DNA of 64,000 nt from a bacterium (GTDB taxonomy: Bacteria; Armatimonadota; Fimbriimonadia; Fimbriimonadales; Fimbriimonadaceae). The notes below the pieces were generated by a model, which was given only the letters and a program-made list of their open reading frames with translations, searched no databases and was not told the DNA's origin. The stretch spans positions 1,984,001 through 2,048,000 of the forward strand of contig JAIXUN010000002.1 in the NCBI GenBank assembly GCA_027483535.1, in the 5' to 3' direction. Made by a program: the position numbers and the translations under genes. Of this stretch, positions 34,204 through 43,425 are shown in pieces; the stretch's first letter is position 1; every line of letters begins with the position of its first letter.

Positions 34204-34679
34204 TTATTCAGCGAACGACGAACGATGTCGTAAGAGTGCTCGAACACCTTTTCGGTGAGCTCGTTCCACTGGTGGTAAATCGCGGGGAGCTCTTCGAAGT
34301 CCACGAGGCGCCTTCCTAAAGACTCTTCCGGCATTTGAATCTCTCCGAGTTGATCGACTCGGGCCGCGAAGCAGTCTGCCCAACGCGTCTCGTCCTTCTC
34401 CCGGATCCGATAGCACCCCATGTACTGGACGGATTCTAGAGTGGCACCCGCTTCTTCAAGCGCCTCGCGATGAACGGCCTCGGTGCTCGACTCGAAAGGT
34501 TCGACCCGACCACTAGGAATGCACCAACCACGGTCTTCGATGTTGCACACCAGAACTTTGTCTTCTTTCCAAGCGAAGACAAGCGCGGCAAAGGCGCGCA
34601 ACGGGGCTCGGTAAGGCGCAGGATAGAACTGCAACCTCTGCCTTCCGTATGTCCCAGATGGAAATTTTCGTTGTGCCAT
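34200..34679 (-). CDS. Nudix hydrolase
   Basis: A 159-residue Nudix protein that would hydrolyse a nucleoside-diphosphate-linked compound. The Nudix box is seen as GRVEPFESSTEAVHREALEE with the following AGA at about residues 58-80, all key Glu residues present. Preceding strands FAALVFAWKEDKVLVCNIED and WCIPS are typical. The C-terminal helix region FEELPAIYHQWNELTEKVF is not diagnostic; the substrate is unknown. ATG 34679. Confidence 0.92.
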   Translation of the reverse strand: MAQRKFPSGTYGRQRLQFYPAPYRAPLRAFAALVFAWKEDKVLVCNIEDRGWCIPSGRVEPFESSTEAVHREALEEAGATLESVQYMGCYRIREKDETRWADCFAARVDQLGEIQMPEESLGRRLVDFEELPAIYHQWNELTEKVFEHSYDIVRRSLNN

Positions 34680-34740
34680 GGCGGTTCGAAATCACTTACC
34701 AGCCATGAACGTCCTTGTTCCGGCTATTTATCGTCGAAAG

Positions 34741-35214
34741 CTATCGACTGCCCCAGACCAGAACTTTTCCGAGAAGCTGATCTAACTTTACAGGACCAAA
34801 TTTTCGGCTATCGTCCGATTCGGGCAAATTATCACCAATCAGGTGAACCATTCCGTTTGGAACGATGAAGTCACCGTCAAGGATAGAGTGCGTTCGAGGC
34901 TGAAACGGTTTATCCACCTTCGATCCGCCGAGTGCGTGCACTCGTTTGATAAAGTATCCCTCACCTTGGAACTCCTTCACAACTACGATGTCGCCTTTTC
35001 GCACTTCTCCCACAAGCCAGTAAGCATTGCTCACCAGCACTCTCTGCCCTTCTTTGAGGGTGGGCATCATCGAGCGTCCCCGAACTTCAACGGTGTGAAA
35101 ATTTCGCCCAAGGATCGCAACAATGACGAGAAGGACGACTAGCACCACAGTAAACGCCCGGACTCGGCGGCGTGGCTTTGGCTTTTCCATCGTGATCACT
35201 GGTTCGTTCTGCAT
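34741..35214 (-). CDS. lepB: Signal peptidase I
   Basis: A 157-residue type I signal peptidase that cleaves signal peptides at the outer face of the inner membrane. One N-terminal transmembrane helix (FTVVLVVLLVIVAIL) follows a basic stretch. Serine nucleophile about S48 in VRGRSMMPTL, general-base lysine about K90 in GYFIKRVHALGG, and box E GDNLPESDDSRKFGPV. It is a short form. ATG 35214 is preferred over a TTG two codons earlier. Divergent from the DUF4446 gene, with only 48 bases between starts. Confidence 0.94.
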   Translation of the reverse strand: MQNEPVITMEKPKPRRRVRAFTVVLVVLLVIVAILGRNFHTVEVRGRSMMPTLKEGQRVLVSNAYWLVGEVRKGDIVVVKEFQGEGYFIKRVHALGGSKVDKPFQPRTHSILDGDFIVPNGMVHLIGDNLPESDDSRKFGPVKLDQLLGKVLVWGSR

Positions 35215-35262
35215 GGGCAATGTCCGCTATAATCTCTCGTCCCGCATCCTAAAAGCACTCCT

Positions 35263-35784
35263 ATGGAAGCCTTACTGAAAAGCCTCAACCAATCTGCTGG
35301 AGTGATCCTTCTTGTTCAGACGCTGGCCCTCATCATACTATTCGTTGCGCTGGCGGTGTTGCAGTCCAAATTCAACCGAACGCAACGGAGGTTCAAAGAG
35401 CTCCTTCAATCGAAGGGCGGTCAAGATCTTGAATCGCTGCTCGTAGACCACACTCGGGAACGACTGGAGTTCAAATCGCAACTTGAGGCGGCTCTTCTTC
35501 GAGTAGACAAGCTGGAAGGACGGATGGAGAAGGCAAAGCGGCACATCGGCCTGGTGAAGTACGACGCATTCGACGATGTTGGCGGTAAACAAAGCTTTGC
35601 ACTAGCAATTTACGATGATCGCGGTGATGGTGTGGTTGTGTCCAGCGTCTTAGGTAGAACCGACTGTCGGGTGTACTGCAAGCCCATCGCAGGCGGAAAA
35701 TCGGAGCGAAACTTGTCTAACGAAGAGCAGCAGGCCATTCTTGAAGCAGTCGGATCAGCGGGCAGGAGCTTTGTCTCACCGTAG
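35263..35784 (+). CDS. DUF4446 family protein
   Basis: A 173-residue protein. An N-terminal transmembrane helix (VILLVQTLALIILFVALAVL) is followed by a coiled-coil (about residues 35-85), then the DUF4446 core HIGLVKYDAFDDVGGKQSFA with LAIYDDRGDGVVVSSVLGR and CKPIAGGKSERNLSNEEQQA. The family is of unknown function and is often next to ParB/chromosome genes in Firmicutes. Here it is followed after 50 bases by the ECF sigma gene. Confidence 0.92.
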   Translation: MEALLKSLNQSAGVILLVQTLALIILFVALAVLQSKFNRTQRRFKELLQSKGGQDLESLLVDHTRERLEFKSQLEAALLRVDKLEGRMEKAKRHIGLVKYDAFDDVGGKQSFALAIYDDRGDGVVVSSVLGRTDCRVYCKPIAGGKSERNLSNEEQQAILEAVGSAGRSFVSP

Positions 35785-35834
35785 GAGAGACACTTTCGAA
35801 ACGTCTAACACATATCAACAAGGGTGACTTTAAG

Positions 35835-36446
35835 ATGAGCGACAACTTTCAAGCCGATGCCATGCTGATCGAGCGCGTTCAGCGTGGCGACAGGGCATCG
35901 CTCAACGAACTGGTGCTCAAGTATCAAGATCGGGCGTACCAGTACGCCTTTCGCCTCACCCGCAATCCAGAGGAAGCAGCCGATACCGTCGCCGATGCCT
36001 TTGTCCGCGTGAACAACGCCATCAAGAACTTTAAAGGCCAAAGCTCCTTTTCGACTTGGCTCTACCGAATCATCACGAACTGTTACCTAGACCGCAAAAA
36101 GAAAGAAAAGAATCGGTCGACGGTCTCACTCGATGCACCCATCAACCAAGGCGACGATGAGGTTTTACGGGACATCGAGGATCCGGGTCGAACACCCGAA
36201 GAGGACGTGATTCGAAACGAGCGAGAGGCGGTTCTGCAGCGAGCATTGGCGAAGCTTCCCGAGTTTCAGAAGGCGATGATCGTGATGTATCACGCCGAAC
36301 AACTGAGCTATGAGGAAATCGCGGAAGCGCTTGACCTGCCGCTCGGAACGGTAAAGTCCCGCCTGAACCGAGCACGCCTGAGCTTGAGGGAACTGCTTGA
36401 AAAAGACGCGGAACTATTTGGAACCGCGGTGAGTCAAGAAAGCTAA
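35835..36446 (+). CDS. ECF RNA polymerase sigma factor
   Basis: A 203-residue group 4 sigma factor. Region 2: YQDRAYQYAFRLTRNPEEAA with DTVADAFVRVNNAIKNF and FSTWLYRIITNCYLDRKKK. An acidic linker follows. Region 4: LPEFQKAMIVMYHAEQLSYE then EIAEALDLPLGTVKSRLNRA. The downstream gene encodes a membrane anti-sigma-like protein after 23 bases, so the pair is probably a signal-controlled module. ATG 35835. Confidence 0.95.
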   Translation: MSDNFQADAMLIERVQRGDRASLNELVLKYQDRAYQYAFRLTRNPEEAADTVADAFVRVNNAIKNFKGQSSFSTWLYRIITNCYLDRKKKEKNRSTVSLDAPINQGDDEVLRDIEDPGRTPEEDVIRNEREAVLQRALAKLPEFQKAMIVMYHAEQLSYEEIAEALDLPLGTVKSRLNRARLSLRELLEKDAELFGTAVSQES

Positions 36447-36469
36447 CACTAAACCAGGAAGGTTTTTTA

Positions 36470-37330
36470 ATGAGTTCCAATTCACTACGCGACCATTTTT
36501 CCGCCTACTACGAGGGCAGCCTTGAGCCAGGGTTGGTAGTTGTTCTCGAAAACGCATTCCGGACCGATTCCGGCCTCAAGGCAGAATACGAGCGATTTTC
36601 TGAGACGCTCGACTCGCTGGGGCACATGGCCATCGAAGACATTCCGATCCCCAATTTTCTCAGCGACCGAATTCAAAGCCGCCTGAACGTCGAAGCTCCC
36701 AAAGCAAGATGGTACGAACTGGTTTGGATTCGGCAGCTTGGTTTCACCGCTGTTGCTGCAACCGCAATCATCGGCGCAGTCGTGGCAATCCAGTCAAAAG
36801 ACTCGGGAACAGTTGCACAGGCAGGCGTCGCCACTAGCAATCAGCCTCAGGTCAGCACACAAGCAACCGATATTCTAAAGGTCTCTGTTGAGGGTGGCAA
36901 TGCGACCGCAACCTTCACCGGATCTACTTCAAAGTCGGTGATCGTGACTGATCACGAGTCGCAGAAGTTGCTGAAGAAGTACGACGTAACGGCGGGCACT
37001 GTCCAGATCGGACTTGAAAACCCAGGAGCAGAGGCTTTTGTTTTCCAAGTGGACGTAACGGGCGAAAAGCGACCAACGCTGGTGGTTGTTCCTCCGGTAA
37101 CACGTTCTACCACGTCTGACCTAAAGGGCACGGGAGGCGTCATCGACCTTCTGAAGTATGTTTCCGACCGGTTCAACGTTCACATCCAGATCACGGCGGA
37201 TAACGTAAAAGACACCGTTCGGTGGGATGGCATCAAATCGACCTCCGCAAACGAGATCCTTGAAGAGGTTCTTCCAAAGAACTTCACCATTCAAGAGAGC
37301 GACGGTCTGATTGTTATTCAGGACCGATAA
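36470..37330 (+). CDS. Membrane anti-sigma-like protein with C-terminal STN-like domain
   Basis: A 286-residue protein. Residues 1-60 look like an anti-sigma N-terminus (LRDHFSAYYEGSLEPGLVVV) but without the HxxxCxxC zinc motif. One transmembrane helix GFTAVAATAIIGAVVAI lies near residue 95. The extracytoplasmic part ends in VIDLLKYVSDRFNVHIQITA, SANEILEEVLPKNFTIQESD and GLIVIQDR, which has the secretin/TonB short N-terminal (STN) pattern. AGGAAGG precedes ATG 36470. Role as regulator of the adjacent sigma factor is inferred from position; such fusions link FecR-type sensing to a secretin-like domain. Confidence 0.75.
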   Translation: MSSNSLRDHFSAYYEGSLEPGLVVVLENAFRTDSGLKAEYERFSETLDSLGHMAIEDIPIPNFLSDRIQSRLNVEAPKARWYELVWIRQLGFTAVAATAIIGAVVAIQSKDSGTVAQAGVATSNQPQVSTQATDILKVSVEGGNATATFTGSTSKSVIVTDHESQKLLKKYDVTAGTVQIGLENPGAEAFVFQVDVTGEKRPTLVVVPPVTRSTTSDLKGTGGVIDLLKYVSDRFNVHIQITADNVKDTVRWDGIKSTSANEILEEVLPKNFTIQESDGLIVIQDR

Positions 37331-37345
37331 ACCCGGCAAAGCTTT

Positions 37346-37376
37346 GATAGGTCTCTTGGTAGTCTAGAGACCTATC
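37346..37376. terminator. Perfect hairpin between convergent genes
   Basis: GATAGGTCTCT / AGAGACCTATC, an 11-bp perfect stem with a 9-base loop, overlaps the stop of the minus-strand gene and lies 16 bases after the anti-sigma gene. No T-run on either side, so it may stop transcription weakly or stabilise RNA ends. Confidence 0.5.
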
Positions 37377-38268
37377 GCTTATCCACTGAAACACCGGCGA
37401 AGCGAGACGCTTCTAGAGCGTGCTGAGTCCAACCAACTTGAGCAAATCGCACGTAAGTGGGGATCGGCTCATCTACATCGACGCTTAGCTTGAGCTGCCC
37501 AAGCTCCAAGAGACCATGGGAGATCAGGCGGTAATCCGGGTTGTCTGAACGAAGCGAAATGCTGACTCGTTCCACGCTCGCGATCATCCGTTGAGGAGTC
37601 GGGAGTTCGTCGTGAACCTCTGCGTATCGCTCGTGGAACTGTAAGTAGATAGTTTTCAAGTGTCCAAGCATCGCCGCGACACGGTTGCGATCCATTTCCA
37701 TTTGCACGTACAGTCCCGCCTTGTCTTGCGCTGATACACGGTCCCACTCTGGATGCTTCTGCAGCGTTTCCAGAACTCGCTCTTGCTTGTATTGGAAGTA
37801 TGACAAGCGATCGATGTCGCCGTATTTCAGCGAGCTGGCGATATCGAGGGCGTTCCGTGCCGAACCGATCGCCTGGCGATGGTCTCCTTCATTGAGCGCC
37901 ATCCAGGCGTCCCGCTCCAACCCGGCAATGACCCGGATCGAAGATAGGAAGATTTCGTTTTGGGGGCCCTCCGTGGAATCTTCGGCAAAGTAAGCCTGAT
38001 AGAGTGGCTTGAGCATCCCCGCTCGGTAGCAATGAGCCCATCTTTGCCCGGCTCGCCTCACTTGCAAACGTGCGGCGGGATCGTAAGTCGGGATCGTCGA
38101 AAGTTCTCGCACAAGCGGGACAAACGCGTCGATGCGCCTGCTGAATTCCGGGTCGATCATGATCGGATTGAAGCTATCCTCCAGCGCTTGCTGTTGAATT
38201 GCAAAGCCGAACCCCGCTGTCACTACCGTGAAAAGTGCTGCCGGTAGAAGTAGCGTCCGTGCCACCAT
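37372..38268 (-). CDS. Hypothetical exported helical protein
   Basis: A 298-residue protein with an N-terminal hydrophobic segment (ARTLLLPAALFTVVTAGFGF) that serves as signal or anchor, followed by mostly alpha-helical sequence (RRIDAFVPLVRELSTIP, WMALNEGDHRQAIGSARNAL, YGDIDRLSYFQYKQERVLET). I do not recognise it. ATG 38268 is chosen over ATG 38304 so that the hydrophobic stretch is near the start. It lies between two ECF sigma genes on the opposite strand and divergent from the second, which may hint at a regulatory partner, but no anti-sigma signature is visible. Confidence 0.6.
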   Translation of the reverse strand: MVARTLLLPAALFTVVTAGFGFAIQQQALEDSFNPIMIDPEFSRRIDAFVPLVRELSTIPTYDPAARLQVRRAGQRWAHCYRAGMLKPLYQAYFAEDSTEGPQNEIFLSSIRVIAGLERDAWMALNEGDHRQAIGSARNALDIASSLKYGDIDRLSYFQYKQERVLETLQKHPEWDRVSAQDKAGLYVQMEMDRNRVAAMLGHLKTIYLQFHERYAEVHDELPTPQRMIASVERVSISLRSDNPDYRLISHGLLELGQLKLSVDVDEPIPTYVRFAQVGWTQHALEASRFAGVSVDKR

Positions 38269-38409
38269 GCTTGAATCGTCGGTGGCGTGGGTCCAAATAC
38301 TCAAGATTGAAAGGCTCAGGGAACCTAAAATCAGGACACGATATTAATTTTCTTCATATTGCCTTTGAAATATCTCATAATATCAACACTCCAACAAGGA
38401 GAACTTAAA

Positions 38410-38970
38410 ATGTCTAACACAGGACTGATCACATGGGACTCGCACCTGGTGGCTCGCGCCAAGGCCGGAGACCAAGTCGCTTTCGAGCTCATCGTCGATA
38501 CCTATCGACCTGGACTCATGAGCTTGGCGATGCGAAAGCTCCGCAGCGCAGAAGATGCGCACGATGTGGTTCAAGAAACCTTCATCAAAGCATTCAAGAA
38601 TTTGAAGGACTTTGATGTTGAGCGCCCGATCCGCCCCTGGCTGTCGCGAATCTGCATGAACTGCATCGTCGACGTCGCCCGGCAGCGAAAAGGCAATGTT
38701 GATAACTTGGAATCGGTAGAGTACGCACTCTCGGAGGGGAACACCACCGAAGAGCGAGCCGAGGGATCTTTCCGACGCAACCAGATCATGGTCGCTTTGG
38801 CAAAACTTCCCTATCGGTACCGACAGATCATCATCATGCGGCACTTCGAGCACCTGGATGTCATGGAGATCGCCGCGAAGTTGGATAAGCCGGAAGGAAC
38901 CATCAAAAGCTGGTTGTTCCGAGCTCGGGCCCTTCTTGCCAAGGACCCCGTTCTCGCCGCCTACGCGTAA
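38410..38970 (+). CDS. ECF RNA polymerase sigma factor (second)
   Basis: A 186-residue group 4 sigma factor. Region 2: FELIVDTYRPGLMSLAMRKL, DAHDVVQETFIKAFKNL and PIRPWLSRICMNCIVDVAR. Region 4: LPYRYRQIIIMRHFEHLDVM and EIAAKLDKPEGTIKSWLFRA. AAGGAG precedes ATG 38410 with 8 bases, which excludes the longer start at 38359. A terminator follows directly. No anti-sigma gene follows; the opposite-strand exported protein is divergent. Different from the first sigma in sequence. Confidence 0.95.
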   Translation: MSNTGLITWDSHLVARAKAGDQVAFELIVDTYRPGLMSLAMRKLRSAEDAHDVVQETFIKAFKNLKDFDVERPIRPWLSRICMNCIVDVARQRKGNVDNLESVEYALSEGNTTEERAEGSFRRNQIMVALAKLPYRYRQIIIMRHFEHLDVMEIAAKLDKPEGTIKSWLFRARALLAKDPVLAAYA

Positions 38971-38989
38971 AGGCGCTCGTTACCGCATC

Positions 38990-39032
38990 AAAGGGTCGGC
39001 TCTTTAAACAGGGCCGACCCTTTTGCTTTTTT
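38990..39032 (+). terminator. Rho-independent terminator after second ECF sigma gene
   Basis: AAGGGTCGGC and GCCGACCCTT form a 10-bp stem with an 11-base loop followed by TTGCTTTTTT. Confidence 0.92.
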
Positions 39033-39096
39033 CAGTGATGTGGGTCCCACTAACCTCCCGTCGAGAATTGGCGTAGAACCCGGGGTCGGTATCCTG

Positions 39097-40212
39097 ATGA
39101 TTATGCTTTCCGAAACTCAAGTTCTCGATGCTCTGCGAACCGTGATGGACCCAGACCTCCACCGCGACATCGTTACTTTGGGATTCGTCAAGAATGTCGT
39201 TGTCGATGGCGGTCAGGTCTCACTGACGGTCGAACTGACCACTCCCGCCTGCCCGGTGAAGGAACAGCTCAAGGCAGAGGTCGAAACAAACGTTCGAGCC
39301 CTCCCTGGAGTAACTGCCGTCGAGGTGGAGATGACCGCACAGGTTCGGCAGCGCCAACAACAAACGGGCGACATTCTGCCGAACGTGAAGCACATCATCG
39401 CTATCGCTTCTGGCAAGGGCGGGGTCGGTAAAAGCACCGCGACCGTTAACCTAGCCGTGGCCCTAGCAAACACAGGCGCCAAAGTCGGCTTGATGGACGC
39501 GGACGTCTATGGTCCTTCGATTCCGTTGATGATGGGAGCCGCCGAGCAGCGACCTTACACCGAGGGCAACAAGATCATCCCGATCATGAGATACGGCGTG
39601 CATATGATGTCTTTGGGCTTTCTCTTGGAGGAAGGTCAAGCGGTTCTGTGGCGCGGCCCAATGGTCGCCGGCACCATTCGTCAGCTTCTGAGCGACGTGG
39701 ATTGGGGCGACCTGGACTACCTTCTCGTCGACCTGCCTCCCGGAACGGGCGACGCCCCGATGTCTTTGGCCCAGTTGGCACCTCTCACGGGCGTGGTGAT
39801 TGTCAGCACCCCGCACAATGTCGCGGCGAACATTGCCGGTAAGGCGGTTCAGCTTTTCCGTAGGTTGAACACACCCATCATCGGCGTGATGGAGAACATG
39901 GGCGTGTTCATCGACGAGGTGACCGGAGAAAAGCGACAAATGTTCTCTGGTCTTTCTGGCGACGATCTCGCGAAGAGCCTCAAAGTGCCTTATCTCGGAA
40001 GCGTTCCATTCGATCCCCGCATCGGAAGCGCTGGCGACGAAGGGGTACCTGCGATCGTTTCCGCACCGAACACTCGCCAAGCAGAAGCATTCGCTGAGAT
40101 TGCGGGCAAACTGGCCGCGCAGGCGTCTATCAAGTCCATGACTCGCCAAGACCTGGTGCAATTGGAAGGCGCGGAAGACCGACCGAAGTTTGAGCCCGTT
40201 TCACCCAATTAG
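39097..40212 (+). CDS. mrp: Mrp/NBP35-type P-loop ATPase, iron-sulfur cluster carrier
   Basis: A 371-residue Fe-S cluster carrier (ApbC/Mrp). The N-terminal MIP18/DUF59 domain (residues about 1-95) has TLGFVKNVVVDGG and TTPACPVKEQL. The P-loop domain has the deviant Walker A ASGKGGVGKSTATVNLA at about residues 104-120, MDADVYGPSIPLMMG, and YLLVDLPPGTGDAP. The usual CxxC near the C-terminus is not visible (region ENMGVFIDEVTGEKRQMF has none), as in several bacterial Mrp proteins. ATG 39097 is preferred to the GTG at 39040. Stop overlaps the convergent gene by 4 bases. Confidence 0.93.
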   Translation: MIMLSETQVLDALRTVMDPDLHRDIVTLGFVKNVVVDGGQVSLTVELTTPACPVKEQLKAEVETNVRALPGVTAVEVEMTAQVRQRQQQTGDILPNVKHIIAIASGKGGVGKSTATVNLAVALANTGAKVGLMDADVYGPSIPLMMGAAEQRPYTEGNKIIPIMRYGVHMMSLGFLLEEGQAVLWRGPMVAGTIRQLLSDVDWGDLDYLLVDLPPGTGDAPMSLAQLAPLTGVVIVSTPHNVAANIAGKAVQLFRRLNTPIIGVMENMGVFIDEVTGEKRQMFSGLSGDDLAKSLKVPYLGSVPFDPRIGSAGDEGVPAIVSAPNTRQAEAFAEIAGKLAAQASIKSMTRQDLVQLEGAEDRPKFEPVSPN

Positions 40213-40685
40213 GCGCGGTCGAGTTCCTCTAACCAATCCGCGAGGCGGTTTTCCCGATGCTTTCGAAGGAAGTCATCGGGATACTCCTCTCTGTTCAAAA
40301 GCCGCAAGACCTCGAAAGATTGGCTTTGGACTCGTCCTTCGTCCAAGCGTTCCGGCCAACCGTCAAGCGGAACGGTGAGACGAGGCAGCATTTGCACCTC
40401 GATAGAGAGCGTAAGAGAGGGTTCGACGGATTGCGAGAGAACGAGAGCATCCGCGCACGCGAGACACTCAGACAACTCTTCGACGACTTCAAAGCTCGCC
40501 CCAATTCCTTGGTACCTCCAGAAAAGCATCGCCAAGGATTCCAGGATCTGAGACACCTCGCCGAGCTTTGCGTGCCACCGAATATGGAGGGGTCTCTCCC
40601 CAAAGTGACTCGCCAAGGTTGCCACCACCGGGGGACCCATTTCCATGTTGTCTAACCCAATAACCGCTACCCGTTGCAGTGGCAT
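40209..40685 (-). CDS. Hypothetical protein, possibly Rossmann-like
   Basis: A 158-residue protein that I do not place with certainty. The N-terminus LQRVAVIGLDNMEMGPPVV and later ACADALVLSQSVEP resemble the NAD-binding N-terminal domain of family 4 glycosidases (malate-dehydrogenase-like, short). It is too short for a full GH4 enzyme and the metal-site cysteine is not evident. Basic/acidic C-terminal end. Convergent with mrp by 4 bases; transcription starts about 160 bases from the DUF5695 gene. Confidence 0.5.
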   Translation of the reverse strand: MPLQRVAVIGLDNMEMGPPVVATLASHFGERPLHIRWHAKLGEVSQILESLAMLFWRYQGIGASFEVVEELSECLACADALVLSQSVEPSLTLSIEVQMLPRLTVPLDGWPERLDEGRVQSQSFEVLRLLNREEYPDDFLRKHRENRLADWLEELDRA

Positions 40686-40844
40686 GGGCGTGATTATACA
40701 AAGCGTTTGATGGCACTGGGAACGCTTCCCCGCACGATTTTAATGGCCTTCGATTTGGTTCTTCAGGCTTCGAAAGCTGAGCCCGTTCCGACGATAAGAA
40801 AATTCCCTCTCGCAAGGAGAGCCAAACTTGAGTAAATTTCATTC

Positions 40845-43421
40845 GTGGATGAATTTGGGCTCGAAGGTTTTGAACTACAGAGTCCTCTCATAACGATGCA
40901 GTTCGCAGGCAGCGGACGCATCCAACAGCTTTGGGTCACCGATCCGGGCGTTCCTGAAGGAGCCGAGTTTCAGTTCGTATCCGGCCCAATGCTCGTGGGG
41001 GAAGAATCCATCGACGAGTACTTCCCCGGCACGATTCTTCTTGGTGCTCGAACCGATCCCGAAGAACCGTGGATTCTTAGCCGAAACCGCGGGGCAACCG
41101 TCGCTCGTGACCCTGAAGAGCCCAACGTCATCGAGTTCGAGTACGACTTCCCTCTCATTCACGAATTGCGCGTCCTTGGGAAGTTTTCCGAGAATCTGAC
41201 CTCGCCCCTTCCCCATGTCACGTGGGACATCACGATTCGTAATCGATCTCGCCAGAGCGTGGAAATCGGCGAGCTAGGCTTCCCGCTTGCCCTTGCCACC
41301 GTACTTGAAGGCTACGACCGAACCGATCAGGGCATGCGTGAAATGTTTGGGGAGCGTGTTTACGTTCACAAACAGATCGCTGGCGCAGCCTCTTACGTCG
41401 CGGCGCAAAGGATGAACGGTCGCCCGCCGGGGCTGGTCATCTTCCCGGGTGAGGGTACGCAGTGGGAGTTTTACAACCACGTTCAAACAAGTCTCACGAC
41501 GCCGTTTAACTGGGAAGGCGTGCCCGTGGTTTATGCGCACTCTCGGGCCACCGTTGAACGCGAGGGCTGGGCCGAATGGTTCAATGGGCACTCGAGCCTG
41601 GTCATGGAGCCCGGCGAAGAGCGCTCCTACCAAATCCGGTTTGCGACCTTGGATCGCGAGCGACCGGACAACATTGCGATCGCAACCTCTTCCTGCTCCC
41701 ACCCGACCATCAGACTCTTGCCATCGGCGGTGGTCCCTCGTGAGGTTGGAATCGCGGTCGAAGTGACCGGAGCGACCCCAACTCGATTCTTCACCGATTC
41801 GGAAATGGCCGATCTGGAATCGGATTCCGACGACGAGGGTGGATTCTGCTTCGTACGCCCAACCGAAACGGGCGCGGTGAAACTATCTTTTGAAGATACA
41901 GAGGGTCGAGAAAGTTACGCTCACCTCCTCTTCATCGATCCTATCGACAAGCTGATTCAGGCTCGCGCCGAGTACATCCTGACGCACCAAGTAACTGCCG
42001 CCAGCGAGAATCTGGGATATGCCATTCTTCCGGCCGATAACCGAACGGGCGAAGCGATTCGTGACCTAGAGGTGTTTCAAACCCCGTTCGGCATTGAAAG
42101 CAGTCTTGCCGACGCCCTGTTTTTGGCGGAAAAGAACACGATCTACCCGGTTGCAGACGAAGTAGAAGCGCTGAAGAAGTACGTCACCCATTTCATTCAA
42201 AAGCGATTTCAAAATCCCGGGACGTATGAGTTTGGGATCAGCCTAAACGACACTCGATCGGTGGCGACGAACTCTAGCCGCGCGAGTGTGTATTCCATCG
42301 CGGCCGGACTCTATCACTCGCTTTCAAGGGTCGCCTGGCTGAGTGGCGATTCGGACGAGCGAAACCACTGGCTGAAGATGGCGGTTCGAACCGTTTCCGC
42401 GATGTTTCGGTACGCCAACCCGGCAACAACCGCCGGAGCGGGTTTGCCTCTCGTTTCTGAGTGGCCCGCTATTATCAACGACCTCACCGAGAGTGGGCTC
42501 GACGCAGACGCTCAAACTATGCTCGGCCACTTTTACGCCCGGGTAGAAGGCATGGGCAAGCGGCGGTACCCGTTCTTCGCGGGACGGTCATTCTCGCCGA
42601 AGACGTTTGACGAAGCATCGTTTTCAGCATATGTTCGCGGCGATTACGAGGACATGGATCGCATGCTTCGGATGTCGGTGGTAGCAAGATCGATGGCCGC
42701 CTGTTGGTGGTGGTACGGCTCCGAGAAGCGATTCTTTGAGGATGCCGAGCTGAACCACCCGGTAGCAGTTGACCGTGGAGAGCTGACACTTGCTCCTTCC
42801 AGCGTGGCGAACGCCCAACTGATGTTCCGGCTCTTGGATCGAGACTATCACCGCCTTCCCGAAATGCAACTTCGATCTGCATTTGGCGCGATGCTTTCCA
42901 TTTGGGCGCTGGTTCGCTCCGATGGGGCTAGTGCGATGGGATACTGCCCAGATTCTGCGAGCAAGCAGCACGGAATCGCATGGACAACGGGCGACGTGGG
43001 TCTTGGGTTGTTCAGCTACCTTCGCAACGCTTCGAGCTACGTGTTGCCTACACCGGGACAGGGCGTCGTGGCTTACGGATGTCACTTTGAAGTGAAGGAG
43101 CAGCGTGGCAAGGAGCTTCTAACGGTCACCCCGTGGGATGGAGTTGGGCGGAGAGTTGCGATTCGGCACCTCGGCTTTTCGGTCTCCGTTCACGGTGCAA
43201 CCCTTACCTCGGTGCAGATTTCGACCGATAAAAGGTCGGCAAGCGTTACGCTCGCCAACCAGAATTCGAGAGCGCAGATTGTGGAACTCCACGTGGAAGG
43301 CATGTGGGGCCAAACCGTCACTCTCGGATCGAAATCGGTGACACAAGACGGGCCTGGAGTGGACTTTACGTTTACGCTTGACCCGAAAGAGTCGAGAACC
43401 TTACAACTTAAAGCAAAATAA
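40845..43421 (+). CDS. DUF5695 family protein (putative carbohydrate-active)
   Basis: An 858-residue protein. The N-terminal half is beta-rich, like a supersandwich (LITMQFAGSGRIQQLWVTDP, VTWDITIRNRSRQSVEIGEL, EIGELGFPLAL). The middle to C-terminal half is helical, as in an (alpha/alpha)6 toroid (SSRASVYSIAAGLYHSLSRV, DYEDMDRMLRMSVVARSMAA), then a beta tail. This matches DUF5695, thought to be carbohydrate-acting but uncharacterised. No signal peptide is seen. GTG 40845 is the first start of the frame; the AAGGAG at 40813-40818 is too far to support it, so the exact start is uncertain. Followed by the 128-aa membrane protein gene after 4 bases. Confidence 0.8.
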   Translation: MDEFGLEGFELQSPLITMQFAGSGRIQQLWVTDPGVPEGAEFQFVSGPMLVGEESIDEYFPGTILLGARTDPEEPWILSRNRGATVARDPEEPNVIEFEYDFPLIHELRVLGKFSENLTSPLPHVTWDITIRNRSRQSVEIGELGFPLALATVLEGYDRTDQGMREMFGERVYVHKQIAGAASYVAAQRMNGRPPGLVIFPGEGTQWEFYNHVQTSLTTPFNWEGVPVVYAHSRATVEREGWAEWFNGHSSLVMEPGEERSYQIRFATLDRERPDNIAIATSSCSHPTIRLLPSAVVPREVGIAVEVTGATPTRFFTDSEMADLESDSDDEGGFCFVRPTETGAVKLSFEDTEGRESYAHLLFIDPIDKLIQARAEYILTHQVTAASENLGYAILPADNRTGEAIRDLEVFQTPFGIESSLADALFLAEKNTIYPVADEVEALKKYVTHFIQKRFQNPGTYEFGISLNDTRSVATNSSRASVYSIAAGLYHSLSRVAWLSGDSDERNHWLKMAVRTVSAMFRYANPATTAGAGLPLVSEWPAIINDLTESGLDADAQTMLGHFYARVEGMGKRRYPFFAGRSFSPKTFDEASFSAYVRGDYEDMDRMLRMSVVARSMAACWWWYGSEKRFFEDAELNHPVAVDRGELTLAPSSVANAQLMFRLLDRDYHRLPEMQLRSAFGAMLSIWALVRSDGASAMGYCPDSASKQHGIAWTTGDVGLGLFSYLRNASSYVLPTPGQGVVAYGCHFEVKEQRGKELLTVTPWDGVGRRVAIRHLGFSVSVHGATLTSVQISTDKRSASVTLANQNSRAQIVELHVEGMWGQTVTLGSKSVTQDGPGVDFTFTLDPKESRTLQLKAK

Positions 43422-43425
43422 AGCT

